64,000 bases of DNA from Owenweeksia sp965214115 (GCA_965214115.1 CBDCAU010000008.1:434001-498000), one strand, 5' to 3'; positions 33,790-42,929 are shown, counted from the first letter of the stretch. Translations and numbers: made by a program. The notes: generated by a model from the letters alone, not told the origin.

Positions 33790-36084
33790 ATGTTTTTAAA
33801 AATGAGGCTTGCGCCGATGTGCGCGGCCTTGCTACTTTTTCGGTTCGCGGCGGCGCAATCGCCCTGTGTGCTCTCCCTTTCCGGCTACGTCATCGACGAG
33901 CACGACGGGCAGCCCTTGGCCTTCGCCGAGGTCGTTTTTTCTGACGGCCAGCGCGGCACGGTGGTGGACAGCAGCGGGTTTTATCAATTTGAAAACCTAT
34001 GCGCGGGCGAGTATGAAATCACCGCTTACCACATTGGTTGTGAGCCTGTTACCAAAACCATCAATCTTCAAAAAAATACGGAGGGTTTTAATTTTTATCC
34101 AGAGCATCATCGGGAGCTTTTAAGAGAAGCCGCCGTAGCACCAAAACCCGCCGTGGCAATAATTTTTTACCCCAAATATTATCCTTTCGTGGAGAGTTCT
34201 AACGGCAAAATCAAAGATTTAAAAATCCCCGCACTTGACATTCTCCAATCGGGCGGCAATGTGCAAAAGCCGATGATTCGAGGATTTTATGGCAATCGAA
34301 TTAACACGGTTTCCAGCGGCGTTTCGCTGCAAGACCAGCAATGGGGGCAAGACCACGCGCCCAGCTTTTCGCTGTATCCTTTTCAAACCGTGAGTTTGGT
34401 CAATGGTGCGGATGCTTTGGAGCAGGGGCCAGCGGCGGTGGGCGGCGTTTTCCGCCTAAGTTCACGTTCCCCTTTTTTCGAAAACAATCACTTGTTTTTC
34501 AGTGGATTCACCAACGGACGGGGTGGCGACCTTGCCTTTGTCCATCAAAATAAAATTACGGAAGATTTGGCCTACGGAATCCAAGGCACCGCACGCCGCC
34601 ACGGCGATTTGCAAGCGCCGGATTACTTTCTGACAAATACCGCAACATTTATCGGAAATGGACAATTCGATATTTCTTTTTTCAAAAATGGGTGGCATTG
34701 GGAATCCACAATTTCCTATGATCATAAAAACCTCGGAATATTACGCTCCAGCCACATCGGAAACTTAACCGATTTTGAAGAAGCATTGAAACGAAATAAA
34801 CCTTTTTTTACCGAAGAATTTTCATATCAAATTGAGAACCCCAGACAAATGGCGCGGCATCTTTTGGGTAAAACATCATTTAGAAAATTTTTCAGCCGAA
34901 AGCTTGCTTTAGAACTAAATTATTCCTATCAAAATAATCTTAGAGAAGAATTTGATATTCGGCGCGGCAATCGTTCGGATATTCCAAGTATTGACTTGCA
35001 ACTGCAAACGCATCAATTTCAATTGAAAAGTGAATCTCGTTTTGAAAAATGGATATGGGAAAGTGGTACAGAACAAGAATTTCAAATTAACACAAACCTA
35101 CCAAATACGGGAGTTGCGCCCGTTCTGCCCAATTGCAACCAGTCGCGCACGGGTGTTTTTTCAACTGCTCTTTTCCACAAATTTTCCAATCCCAAAATCA
35201 ACTATATTGACTTTGGAATCCGCTATGATTTTTATCAAAATATAGCGCAATTTTTTGATGAAACCAATGATTTGCGAAAGGAAAATTTTGACTTTCATAT
35301 CATCAGTTCGGTGGGCAGTTTTTCGTATTTATTTTCAGAAGATTTTTCTTCCCATTCGGAACTAAGTTTTATCACCCGCGCGCCCGCTCCCAATGAACTT
35401 TTGGCGCGTGGCCTGCACCACGGTACAGCCACCATCGAAGAGGGAAATTTGGATTTGCGGCCTGAGCGCTCTTTCCGATTCTATCAGCGTTTCCGGTGGG
35501 AGTATTCCAAAAAGTGGAACTTGGATGTTTCGGTGTACGCCAACCCCATTCAAGATTTCATCTATCAACAGCCGCTGCCCGAACCACGTTTGACCGTGCG
35601 CGGCGCGTTCCCCGTTTTGCAGCAAGAACAGACCGATGCTTTTTTCGCCGGCCTCGAATTGCAGGGGCAAGTATTTTGGAAAAAATTCATCTACGGATTT
35701 CAGGGCAATTACATTTATGCTAAAGATGTGAAAAACGACGGTTTCCTCCCACTGGTGCCGCCGCTGAACGTCCGCCACGACTTGCGTTTCCAAACCAATT
35801 TCTCCAAAAAATGGAAGGCAGCTTTCGTGAAAATTGGCCAAAGTTTTACCGCCGAGCAAACTCGTTTTGACCCTGCCCAAGATTTGGCGCCGCCGCCGGA
35901 AAGCTACTTTCTGCACGAGGCCGCCATCGGCATCACCCACGATTTTGGCAAAAGCGAAACCCAGTTTTCCCTCCGCGCCGAAAACCTTTTCGATAAAAAA
36001 TACCGCAATTATTTAGACCGTTTTCGCTATTTCAGCGATGCCCAAGGTTTTAACCTAATTTTTGAATGTTTAATTAATATCTAA
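33790..36084 (+). CDS. TonB-dependent receptor, ZnuD-like
   Basis: Outer-membrane, proton-motive-force-driven importer, likely for metal ions or a chelate. The chosen ATG at 33790 opens a signal peptide (FLKMRLAPMCAALLLFRFAAAQ); a nearby ATG at 33802 is equally possible. A carboxypeptidase-regulatory (CarboxypepD_reg-like) domain covers residues 25-105. The plug follows with IRGFYGNRINTVSSGVSLQD and QQWGQDHAPS; these segments match the ZnuD-like zinc receptors. The barrel ends in aromatic beta-strand residues (FNLIFECLINI). It lies between the His/Cys small protein and a lipoprotein, all same strand. Confidence 0.88.
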   Translation: MFLKMRLAPMCAALLLFRFAAAQSPCVLSLSGYVIDEHDGQPLAFAEVVFSDGQRGTVVDSSGFYQFENLCAGEYEITAYHIGCEPVTKTINLQKNTEGFNFYPEHHRELLREAAVAPKPAVAIIFYPKYYPFVESSNGKIKDLKIPALDILQSGGNVQKPMIRGFYGNRINTVSSGVSLQDQQWGQDHAPSFSLYPFQTVSLVNGADALEQGPAAVGGVFRLSSRSPFFENNHLFFSGFTNGRGGDLAFVHQNKITEDLAYGIQGTARRHGDLQAPDYFLTNTATFIGNGQFDISFFKNGWHWESTISYDHKNLGILRSSHIGNLTDFEEALKRNKPFFTEEFSYQIENPRQMARHLLGKTSFRKFFSRKLALELNYSYQNNLREEFDIRRGNRSDIPSIDLQLQTHQFQLKSESRFEKWIWESGTEQEFQINTNLPNTGVAPVLPNCNQSRTGVFSTALFHKFSNPKINYIDFGIRYDFYQNIAQFFDETNDLRKENFDFHIISSVGSFSYLFSEDFSSHSELSFITRAPAPNELLARGLHHGTATIEEGNLDLRPERSFRFYQRFRWEYSKKWNLDVSVYANPIQDFIYQQPLPEPRLTVRGAFPVLQQEQTDAFFAGLELQGQVFWKKFIYGFQGNYIYAKDVKNDGFLPLVPPLNVRHDLRFQTNFSKKWKAAFVKIGQSFTAEQTRFDPAQDLAPPPESYFLHEAAIGITHDFGKSETQFSLRAENLFDKKYRNYLDRFRYFSDAQGFNLIFECLINI

Positions 36085-36086
36085 AA

Positions 36087-36647
36087 ATGATGAAAAAGAC
36101 AGCTTTTTTTTCAACGCTTTTGGCAACTTTTGCGCTAATAAGTTGCAACGAAGATGACAACACCCCCAACCCCGTGAACGAGGAGGAGTTGATTACCACC
36201 GTGCGCCTTTTGTTTAACAATGGCGGCACTGACCAAGTGTTTGAATGGCAGGATTTGGACGGCGACGGCGCCAACCCGCCGATGAAAGACACCATCTTTT
36301 TGGTGGACAGCGCCATCTACTTGCTGGACGTGGAATTCCTGAACGAAACGGAAAACCCCGCCGAGGATGTGACCGCCGAAATTTTGGCCGAGGACGAGGA
36401 ACACCAAGTGTTTTTCCAAACCTCGGCGGGGCTGCAATTGTCCATCGACTATAATGACAGCGATGGGGATGGCAATCCGTTAGGTGTTGAGAATCAAGCA
36501 GAAACAGACGCGCCAAGCACTGGCACTTTGACTGTCATCCTGCGCCACGAACCAGACAAAGATGCCAGTGGCGTTGCAGATGGCGACCTTACCAACGCCG
36601 GCGGCGAGACGGACGTGGAGGTGGTTTTTGAGGTGGTGATTCAGTAA
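36087..36647 (+). CDS. Lipoprotein accompanying the TonB receptor
   Basis: 186 residues, lipobox ALISCNEDDN. The mature part is very acidic (NEEELITTVRLL, DLDGDG), with HQVFF and a C-terminal LTNAGGETDVEVVFEVVIQ. Resembles the lipoproteins annotated as 'type 1 periplasmic binding fold superfamily' in Flavobacteriia that follow metal-type TonB receptors, from memory of the family; I could not confirm it here. Starts two bases after the receptor stop, so co-transcribed. Confidence 0.65.
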   Translation: MMKKTAFFSTLLATFALISCNEDDNTPNPVNEEELITTVRLLFNNGGTDQVFEWQDLDGDGANPPMKDTIFLVDSAIYLLDVEFLNETENPAEDVTAEILAEDEEHQVFFQTSAGLQLSIDYNDSDGDGNPLGVENQAETDAPSTGTLTVILRHEPDKDASGVADGDLTNAGGETDVEVVFEVVIQ

Positions 36648-36658
36648 AAAATTCTACA

Positions 36659-36703
36659 TTTACCCCGAAAATTGTAAATCCGATTTACATATTTCAGGGT
36701 AAA
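36659..36703 (+). promoter_or_regulatory. 45-bp inverted repeat abutting the ATPase start codon
   Basis: Two 22-base arms (36659-36680 and 36682-36703) around one base, TTTACCCC...TGTAAATC pairing with GATTTACA...GGGTAAA; 17 of 22 positions pair. The right arm ends exactly at the ATG (36704). Likely an operator or translational control hairpin. A look-alike without the gene lies at 38478-38522. Confidence 0.7.
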
Positions 36704-37870
36704 ATGATTGAAAGAAATCTATTTTCAGAGGTGCGCCAAGCGCTCGGCGAGTTTCCCACGGTAGGGATTATCGGGCCACGACAGGTAGGCAAAACCACGC
36801 TGGCCCGCCGACTGGTGAAGGATTCCGGCCATAATGCCATTTTTTTGGATATGGAAAATCCCGAGGCTTTGGCGCAGCTTTCTGAACCTTCGCTTTTTCT
36901 GCGCTCGCAGCAGGACAAACTGGTGGTGCTGGACGAAGTGCAACGCAAGCCAGAAATTTTTCCGCTGCTCCGTGTGCTCATTGATGAAAAGCGCACGGCG
37001 GGCCGTTTCCTCATTTTGGGTTCGGCCTCGCCGGAATTGCTACGGCAAAGTTCGGAATCGTTGGCGGGCCGGATTTCTTACCACGAGCTGGCGCCCTTGA
37101 TTTTCAATGAATTGGATGGTGAAGAGCTTTCCCAACTTCAGAAGTTGCACCTGCGCGGCGGTTTCCCGCCATCTTTTTTGGCGGCGAGTGACAGCGCCAG
37201 TTCGCGTTGGCGCACCCAGTTTTTGCGCACCTACACCGAGCGCGATTTACCGATGCTCGGTTTTGCGCCCGACCCACCGCTCGCTTTGCGTTTTTTGCAA
37301 ATGGTGGCCAGCGCGCACGCGCAAATTTGGAACGCACAAGCCTTTGGCAAAAGTCTCGGGCTGACCCATCCCACGGTCAATAAATACCGCGATTTTTTAG
37401 AAAACGCCTTCTTGCTGCGGGTGTTGAAACCTTATCACAGCAACCTGAAAAAACGCCTCGTAAAATCGCCAAAAGTGTACATCCGCGACAGCGGGCTGCT
37501 GCATAATCTGCTGCGCACCGATTCGTATGAAAGCCTGCTGGCCCAAGCGTGGTCAGGGTTTTCGTGGGAGGGTTTTGCCATCGAAAACATCCTCCAAGCA
37601 ATGCCCGACTATTTGGAACCGTATTTCGTGCGTACCCACGAGGGCGCCGAAATCGACCTCCTCCTCACCAAAAACGACCAGCCTTTCATTGCCATCGAAA
37701 TCAAATTCACCAACGCGCCGAAACTGCCAAAAGGCTTCGTCTTTTTGATTGACGAACTGGAAACGCCGCATAATTTTATAATCACGCCATCGGGCGACCG
37801 CTACCCGAAGCGGGAAAACGTGGAAGCGATTTCGCTGGGCGGGTTTTTGGAGTGGCTTGGAAATGTATAG
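36704..37870 (+). CDS. AAA ATPase with DUF4143 C-domain
   Basis: 388 residues, ATP-binding protein of the AAA_14/DUF4143 family. Walker A GPRQVGKTTLA (near residue 25), Walker B DEVQRKPEIFP, and a sensor-like SASPELLRQ. The C-terminal half carries the DUF4143 restriction-endonuclease-like fold with GAEIDLLLTK and ALEIKF-type Lys-Phe (IAIEIKFTNAPK). Function unknown in the family; some members occur in defence contexts. No antitoxin or transport gene is coupled. The 45-bp inverted repeat directly before the ATG suggests autoregulation. Confidence 0.85.
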   Translation: MIERNLFSEVRQALGEFPTVGIIGPRQVGKTTLARRLVKDSGHNAIFLDMENPEALAQLSEPSLFLRSQQDKLVVLDEVQRKPEIFPLLRVLIDEKRTAGRFLILGSASPELLRQSSESLAGRISYHELAPLIFNELDGEELSQLQKLHLRGGFPPSFLAASDSASSRWRTQFLRTYTERDLPMLGFAPDPPLALRFLQMVASAHAQIWNAQAFGKSLGLTHPTVNKYRDFLENAFLLRVLKPYHSNLKKRLVKSPKVYIRDSGLLHNLLRTDSYESLLAQAWSGFSWEGFAIENILQAMPDYLEPYFVRTHEGAEIDLLLTKNDQPFIAIEIKFTNAPKLPKGFVFLIDELETPHNFIITPSGDRYPKRENVEAISLGGFLEWLGNV

Positions 37871-37880
37871 AAATATCGAA

Positions 37881-38438
37881 ATGCAAATCTTCATCAAAAA
37901 TATGGTCTGCGACCGCTGCAAGCGTACGGTGGAAGCGGCTTTGAAAAACAACGGGATTCCTTATCAAGATTTGAAATTGGGGGAGGTTTCGTTGTCAAAT
38001 CCATTGTCGGAATCGCAGAAAAACGCCCTTTCCAATGATTTGAAAAAAGAAGGATTTGAACTATTGGAAGACCGCGAAAACCGGATGCTCAACCAAATCA
38101 AAACCGAGGTAATCAATTTTGTCCATTATCCCGAAAAGATAGGCGACAAAAACCTGAGCGAATATCTTAGTGAAAAGCTTCACAAAGAATACTCGTCTCT
38201 GAGCAAACTTTTCAGCCAAACCGAGGGGCGTACCATCGAACATTTTTTCATCGAACAGCGCATCGAAAAGGTGAAGGAACTTTTGTTTTACGATGAGCTT
38301 TCGCTGTCGCAAATCGCCGACCGGCTGCATTTCAGCAGCTTGGCGCACCTCAGCGGGCAGTTCAAAAAAATCACGGGGATGTCACCCAGCGAATTCAAAA
38401 AACAGGGTGGGAAACGGCGGCCGCTAGACGAGGTGTGA
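37881..38438 (+). CDS. AraC-type regulator with HMA-like metal-sensing N-domain
   Basis: Candidate master regulator of the copper island. The ATG at 37881 (MQIFIKNMVCDRC) lies beyond the ATPase stop, avoiding overlap. The N-terminal 70 residues resemble an HMA fold with the metal-binding MVCDRC (CxxC). The C-terminal 100 residues form an AraC DNA-binding domain: NLSEYLSEKLHKEYSSLSKLFSQTEGRTIEHFF, then SLSQIADRLHFSSLAHLSGQFKKITGMSPSEFKKQ. The family is widespread in Bacteroidota next to copper or heavy-metal transport genes. Its DNA targets have not been defined; see the AATCCTGCAA motif in the findings. Confidence 0.85.
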   Translation: MQIFIKNMVCDRCKRTVEAALKNNGIPYQDLKLGEVSLSNPLSESQKNALSNDLKKEGFELLEDRENRMLNQIKTEVINFVHYPEKIGDKNLSEYLSEKLHKEYSSLSKLFSQTEGRTIEHFFIEQRIEKVKELLFYDELSLSQIADRLHFSSLAHLSGQFKKITGMSPSEFKKQGGKRRPLDEV

Positions 38439-38477
38439 AAATTGTTTTAGGCAAAGTTTAAGCTATTGACCGCTGAT

Positions 38478-38522
38478 TTACCAAGAAATCTGTAAATTCG
38501 ATTTTCAATTTTCTTGGTAAAA
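38478..38522. repeat. Orphan copy of the ATPase upstream inverted repeat
   Basis: TTTACCAAGAAATCTGTAAATT and GATTTTCAATTTTCTTGGTAAA: arms of 22 bases around one base, the same geometry as 36659-36703. The bases following are ACGATT, where the ATPase has ATGATT. No ATPase gene follows. Confidence 0.7.
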
Positions 38523-38555
38523 CGATTCAAAAAATCGGCTCGTCAATTCTTTTAG

Positions 38556-38599
38556 CAAATTACCTTGACAAGGTAATTTGCGCCATCATCTTTTTTATA
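38556..38599 (+). terminator. Perfect 12-bp palindrome followed by T-tract
   Basis: GCAAATTACCTT-GAC-AAGGTAATTTGC (38556-38582) and TTTTTT eight bases later. It may end the AraC transcript; the AT-rich stem is also usable as a repressor site. Confidence 0.55.
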
Positions 38600-38672
38600 A
38601 AAAAAACCCAGCATTTTGGAATGCCGAGCGTTGTCTTTCAATAGAAATTTGCAGCAGCAAAAATCTAAAAAA

Positions 38673-39398
38673 ATGACCCACTCCTATCAAATATCCGGAA
38701 TGCACTGCGGCAGTTGCGTCGCCAAAATCCAATCGGCCTTGGAAAGCGATGCGCGCGTGAAAGATGCGAAGGTGGATTTGGAAAAACAAACCGCCGAAGT
38801 GGAAATGATAAAGCACGTCCCCACCCGCGAGCTGCGCGAAAAAGTGGCGGCGGCGGGCGACTATCAAATGGGCGAAATGCTCTTGGAAACCGCGCCCGCC
38901 GCCGAAATTCCCGAAGCCACCCTGCAGACCTACCGCCCGCTCATCCTCATTGTTTCCTTCATCGCGGGCGTGTCTTTTCTGGCGCAGTTCCCTTTCGGGG
39001 AATTTTCGTGGATGATGTGGATGCGCCACTTTATGGCGGGTTTTTTCATCGTGTTTTCCTTTTTCAAATTATTGAATATCAAAGGCTTTGCGGAAAGCTA
39101 TGCGATGTACGACATCATCGCTGCCCGCTGGCGTGGCTGGGGCTTTGTCTATCCTTTTGTGGAATTGCTTTTGGGAATTTTTTATTTGATAAATTTTGAA
39201 CCCGTTCCGACGAATTGGCTCACTATAATTGTCTTGGGAATCAGCAGTATCGGCGTGATTCAAAGTAATCTTAGCAAGCGAAAAATCAAGTGTGCTTGCC
39301 TCGGCGATGTGTTCAACTTGCCGATGAGCACGGTGACGATTATCGAAGATGTGGGAATGGTGGCGATGGCAGCGGTAATGCTGGTGGTGGCTTATTGA
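38673..39398 (+). CDS. HMA-domain plus MauE/DoxX-like membrane protein
   Basis: 242 residues from the ATG at 38673 (the longer frame to 38616 starts with poor residues). Residues 1-65 are an HMA domain with GMHCGSCVAKIQ, a CxxC metal site. The rest holds five membrane helices of the MauE/DoxX-like type (FMAGFFIVFSFFKLLNIKGF, YPFVELLLGIFYLI) and the signature KIKCACLGDVFNLPMSTVTIIED, with two more Cys. Probably handles copper in the inner membrane, as HMA + MauE fusions do in copper-resistance gene sets. The 3' end overlaps the convergent T9SS gene by 7 bases. Confidence 0.85.
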   Translation: MTHSYQISGMHCGSCVAKIQSALESDARVKDAKVDLEKQTAEVEMIKHVPTRELREKVAAAGDYQMGEMLLETAPAAEIPEATLQTYRPLILIVSFIAGVSFLAQFPFGEFSWMMWMRHFMAGFFIVFSFFKLLNIKGFAESYAMYDIIAARWRGWGFVYPFVELLLGIFYLINFEPVPTNWLTIIVLGISSIGVIQSNLSKRKIKCACLGDVFNLPMSTVTIIEDVGMVAMAAVMLVVAY

Positions 39399-40015
39399 AC
39401 CACGATTTTTTCTTGGAAAGTGCCTTGCTTGGTTTCGATGCTCAAGGTGTAATTGCCAATGGCCAACCCAGCAACGTTCAGTAAAAGCAAATCCTTCGGA
39501 AAGCTACGGATTTCTTTGCCCCGCGAATCGAAAAGAACGATGGCTTTGATTTCGATTTCCTCCGAAACCTTTATGGAAATTTGTTGCGCCGCCGGATTGG
39601 GGAAAATTTTCAGAAACGCATCGGACAGCTTTTCCTCTTGGCTGGAGATGGCAGATAAATCAAAGGGAATGGTGCAATCGGGATTTATGAAAATCACGTT
39701 GCCATCGAAATTAACGGGAAGGGTGGAAAAGCCATTTGCATAGGGGATTAAATAATCAACGGTATCAGGGTTAGGGGGAATAAGATGGGCTTGGAAAAAA
39801 CTTCTTGCCACGGTATCCGCGAATTGGTTCACAAAAAGAATAGTGGTGTATCCCGTGCTATACAATTGAAGGGTATCGGTAGTCATTTTAAAGGACACAT
39901 ACTTCTGTCCCATAAACACAGAATCCCGCACTTCAAAAATGGTAAAACGGTTACAATCTTGGGAATGTGCCAAGCTCAGCAGCAAGCCAAACGCAATCGA
40001 CAAGATAGCTTTCAT
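39392..40015 (-). CDS. T9SS-tailed small secreted protein
   Basis: 207 residues, signal peptide ending AHSQ, a short beta-rich domain with FADTVARSFFQ and a T9SS C-terminal sorting domain (LKIFPNPAAQQISIKVSEEI ... GNYTLSIETKQGTFQEKIVVQ). The tail is strikingly similar to that of the adjacent gene (AQEKIRIAVSETLEIKAIILLDAQGKE; ETNQGTFKEKIILN), so the sorting domains were probably copied between neighbours. Function not recognised. Confidence 0.8.
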   Translation of the reverse strand: MKAILSIAFGLLLSLAHSQDCNRFTIFEVRDSVFMGQKYVSFKMTTDTLQLYSTGYTTILFVNQFADTVARSFFQAHLIPPNPDTVDYLIPYANGFSTLPVNFDGNVIFINPDCTIPFDLSAISSQEEKLSDAFLKIFPNPAAQQISIKVSEEIEIKAIVLFDSRGKEIRSFPKDLLLLNVAGLAIGNYTLSIETKQGTFQEKIVVQ

Positions 40016-40024
40016 TTTTTGGTT

Positions 40025-41284
40025 TTAGTTCAGGATGATTTTCTCCTTGAAAGTGCCTTGGTTGGTCTCGATGTTCAAGATGTAATTGCCCGCCGCTAAA
40101 CCTGCCACGTCCAGCGGGTTTTGCGCGCTATGGAATCGGCGGCTTTCTTTTCCTTGGGCATCCAAAAGAATAATAGCCTTGATTTCAAGGGTTTCAGAGA
40201 CGGCAATCCGTATTTTTTCTTGGGCAGGATTTGGAAAAATATGAAAGGGTTTCGGCTGTTCTTCCTTCAAGCCAATATCCCCACCATTTGTGGTGCGGTA
40301 CACTTTGCCGCCCGCCACGCCATAGCCCGTTTTCCCGTCCACAAAAGATACCGACTGGAAATCGAGAGATGTCCGGTGCCACGTGATTCCCCCGTCGGCC
40401 GTGGCCAAAGCGGGCGACGATGGAAAAGGGCCGCCGAACGAATATCCGCTGGTGACATATCCGGTGTCTTTGTTCACAAAGTAAATGTGCGCAAAAAAAG
40501 AAGTGTCAATCGGCAAGGCGACCGCAGTCCAGTTAGCTCCGCCATCGGTGGTTTTTACAATGTGAGTATTCCCCTTGGTGCCGTAGCCCAGTTGGTCGGT
40601 CACGAAATGGAGCGAGCTAATGTTGCCAACTGAATTATTCGCACGAGGGTCTTGCGCCGAATCGCTGTACACCAAATTCCAGTTCGCCCCTTGGTCGGTC
40701 GTTTTTAGGATGCGGTAATTAAAATTGCTATTGGCGTCGCTTTCGGTAAGGCTCACATAGCCCACCTGCGCGGAACTAAAAAACACGTCTTCCATCGCGC
40801 CCTTAAAAGGCAGTGCCACGCTATCGAAACTCAGTCCCCCATCGGTGGTTTTCAAAAGGAAGGAATGTTCGCCGATGATAAAACCGAGCTGGTCGTTTAC
40901 GAAAGACAAGTCCAAAAGGTTGTAACCAAATTGATTGGAAGTTAGCGAATCCCAAGATTGCCCCGCATCGGAAGTAGAGGCCAAAAAACTCTGGTGACGC
41001 CCAAAGGCCGTGCCCCCGCAGACGTATCCTTTATTGGGAGAAATAAACTGCAAATCGTTAAACCACTCGCCAAAATCGAAAATGGTTTGGACGCTGTCGA
41101 ATGCGAGCCCGCCGTCGTAGGTGGTGTAGATGCGGCCATCACTTCCCGCAATTACGGCCGTGTCTTTTGAAATGGCTTGGCAGATTCCGGCGCCCTTGAA
41201 TTTTCCGGTGGAAATATCTGTCCACTGCGAAAACCCAAAATGGGCCAAACAGAAAGATAGGGAAAGGGTAAACAGGGATTTCAT
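40025..41284 (-). CDS. T9SS-secreted YCF48/BNR-like repeat protein
   Basis: 419 residues with a signal peptide (SLFTLSLSFCLAHFGFSQ). Six to seven repeats with 'KTTDGG..W' and 'FVN...GY' (LLKTTDGGLSFDSVALP, ILKTTDQGANWNLVY, IVKTTDGGANWTAVALP), the YCF48-like/BNR beta-propeller pattern. The last 75 residues are a T9SS sorting domain (FHIFPNPAQEKIRIAVSE). Expected to be exported to the cell surface or medium. Located in the metal island but with no visible metal motif; probably an unrelated insertion into this stretch. Start at 41284 is ATG. Confidence 0.83.
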   Translation of the reverse strand: MKSLFTLSLSFCLAHFGFSQWTDISTGKFKGAGICQAISKDTAVIAGSDGRIYTTYDGGLAFDSVQTIFDFGEWFNDLQFISPNKGYVCGGTAFGRHQSFLASTSDAGQSWDSLTSNQFGYNLLDLSFVNDQLGFIIGEHSFLLKTTDGGLSFDSVALPFKGAMEDVFFSSAQVGYVSLTESDANSNFNYRILKTTDQGANWNLVYSDSAQDPRANNSVGNISSLHFVTDQLGYGTKGNTHIVKTTDGGANWTAVALPIDTSFFAHIYFVNKDTGYVTSGYSFGGPFPSSPALATADGGITWHRTSLDFQSVSFVDGKTGYGVAGGKVYRTTNGGDIGLKEEQPKPFHIFPNPAQEKIRIAVSETLEIKAIILLDAQGKESRRFHSAQNPLDVAGLAAGNYILNIETNQGTFKEKIILN

Positions 41285-41356
41285 ATTGGAATTTCTAAAA
41301 ATTCACGGTAAAAATAATGTTTTGACAAACGCAATCATTTTTTAAATTATCACCAA

Positions 41357-41366
41357 AATCCTGCAA
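41357..41366 (+). promoter_or_regulatory. AATCCTGCAA motif, copy 1
   Basis: 39 bases between the motif end and the ATG of the HYC_CC_PP gene at 41405; same sequence and spacing as at 45106. A TTACTTTG box lies between motif and start. Confidence 0.55.
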
Positions 41367-41404
41367 CCCCGTTTCCCTAATTTTTAGTTACTTTGCGTTT
41401 TCCA

Positions 41405-41842
41405 ATGGCGAAAATCCTCTCCATATTTCTCGCGTTCCAAGTATTGCTGAGTTCGATGAGCTTCAGCATTGGCACTCATTTTTGTGGAGGCGAACTCAAA
41501 AGTTTCGCCCTGTTTGGCGAGGCCACGCTTTGCGAACACGCCCGTCCCCACGAACATTCAGCCCAGCCCAGTTGCCACTCCGCAAAGCCCGTTGATGGGG
41601 AGGGTGATGAAAAAGGTTGCTGCGAGGTTGAGCAAATTGAAATAGAGGGAGAAGAATATGATTTTCTCATTTCATCCTTGGTTTTGGATTTTGATTCCAG
41701 TTGGGAACTTTCACCACTTTCTTTCTCGGAAGCACCTGTTCTTTTCAATCGGGATATTTCTTTTTCCTATTATTTCCCACGGTACAAACCGCCTCCCTTA
41801 CAGCGCAATGCACTTGTGCTTTTCCAGTCTTTCTTGATTTAG
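41405..41842 (+). CDS. HYC_CC_PP family small protein
   Basis: 145 residues from the ATG at 41405 (MAKILSIFLAFQ); the frame extends four codons further upstream. Signal peptide MAKILSIFLAFQVLLSSMSFSIG, then the three landmarks that give the family its name: HFC (HFCGGEL), CC (KGCCEVEQIEIEG) and PP (YKPPPLQ). His and Cys richness (CEHARPHEHSAQPSCHSA) points to metal binding. First of three paralogs in the island, directly ahead of the MbnP gene. Biochemical role of the family is unknown; copper handling is inferred from neighbourhood and motifs. Confidence 0.82.
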   Translation: MAKILSIFLAFQVLLSSMSFSIGTHFCGGELKSFALFGEATLCEHARPHEHSAQPSCHSAKPVDGEGDEKGCCEVEQIEIEGEEYDFLISSLVLDFDSSWELSPLSFSEAPVLFNRDISFSYYFPRYKPPPLQRNALVLFQSFLI

Positions 41843-41960
41843 ACCTCTTTTTTTTCACCGAGGATTTCATTTTTGGATTCCGTTCGGCTTTTCGTGTTTC
41901 GGCCTACTGGCTATTTTTTCTCTTTTACAATTTTTTAATTTCTCAAAACCCATTTTCACA

Positions 41961-42917
41961 ATGAAAAAGATTACTTCACTTTTGACCATCCTCGCTTTCG
42001 CGGGAATGGCCCACGCCCAACAGGACGTGCACTTTAAAATCAACCACAAGCTGGGCGCGCAAAACTTTGCGATGAACACTACCGCCACCAATGACTTGGG
42101 CAACAGCTTCCAGTTCACCCGAATCGACTATTATGTTTCCCAAATACGCCTTTATTTTGATGGCGGTCAGGATACGCTTCTTTCCGACACCTACGTTTTG
42201 GTGAAAGGCGATCAGCCCACCAACGAATTGTTGGGCAATTTCAACTTTTCGGCGTTGGAAAAGGTGGAGTTTTCCATTGGTGTAGATAATGCGGCCAACC
42301 ACTCCGACCCGAGTGCGCGCCCCAGCGGTCATCCACTCTCGTTTCAATCGCCCTCTATGCATTGGGGCTGGGCGGCCGGCTACCGTTTTGCCGCATTGGA
42401 AGGCCAGACGGGCGCTTCGATGAATCAAACTTGGCAACTCCACGCGCTGGGCGACAAGAACTACGGCTTTGCCACTGTTACGACCGCCGGAGTGCAGAGC
42501 GGCAATGATTTGATAATTGACATTGACGGCGATTACACCAAAGCCTTTGCAGGCGTAACGGTGGATGCCAATCTCAATTACCACGGCGAAGACCTCCAAG
42601 CGCCAAGCGTTTTGCAGAACTTTCAAAACTTGGTTTTTACCGAAGCCTCCGGCGGAATTGGGATAGAGGAATTGCAAAACATTTCAATGAAATTATCCCC
42701 GAACCCCACCTCTTCCAAAATAAATTTGGTGTTGGAAAACGCGGAGTTGAAAGACGCCCAAGTTATTGTAACCGATATGCTGGGCAGGACAGTTTTTGAA
42801 GGTGGCTTTTCAACCCAAAGCAAAGCCGAGATTTCTTTCGAAAGGAAAGGAATGTATTTGGTGAGCCTAAAATTAGAAGGGCAAGTGGTGGAAACCCAAA
42901 AAGTAATCGTCCAATAA
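41961..42917 (+). CDS. MbnP-like copper-binding protein with T9SS tail
   Basis: 318 residues, signal peptide (MKKITSLLTILAFAGMAHAQ). Residues 20-225 match MbnP: HFKINHKLG, FTRIDYYVSQIRLYF, VEFSIGVDNAANHSDPSA, then HPLSFQSPSMHWGWAAGYRF, QTWQLHALGDKNYGF. In methanotrophs MbnP binds copper after MauG-like MbnH oxidises a Trp; Trp residues are present here (HWGWAAGY). The last 75 residues are a T9SS sorting domain (MKLSPNPTSSKINLVLE ... GMYLVSLKLEGQ), so the protein is likely exported to the surface. Two diheme-peroxidase genes follow within 12 bases. Exact copper ligands cannot be assigned. Confidence 0.85.
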   Translation: MKKITSLLTILAFAGMAHAQQDVHFKINHKLGAQNFAMNTTATNDLGNSFQFTRIDYYVSQIRLYFDGGQDTLLSDTYVLVKGDQPTNELLGNFNFSALEKVEFSIGVDNAANHSDPSARPSGHPLSFQSPSMHWGWAAGYRFAALEGQTGASMNQTWQLHALGDKNYGFATVTTAGVQSGNDLIIDIDGDYTKAFAGVTVDANLNYHGEDLQAPSVLQNFQNLVFTEASGGIGIEELQNISMKLSPNPTSSKINLVLENAELKDAQVIVTDMLGRTVFEGGFSTQSKAEISFERKGMYLVSLKLEGQVVETQKVIVQ

Positions 42918-42929
42918 TTTTCTGCTGAG

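Noticed and set aside
41961..42917. Assigning the exact modified Trp in the MbnP-like protein
   Set aside because: Several Trp are present and no alignment could be run, so the residue is left open.
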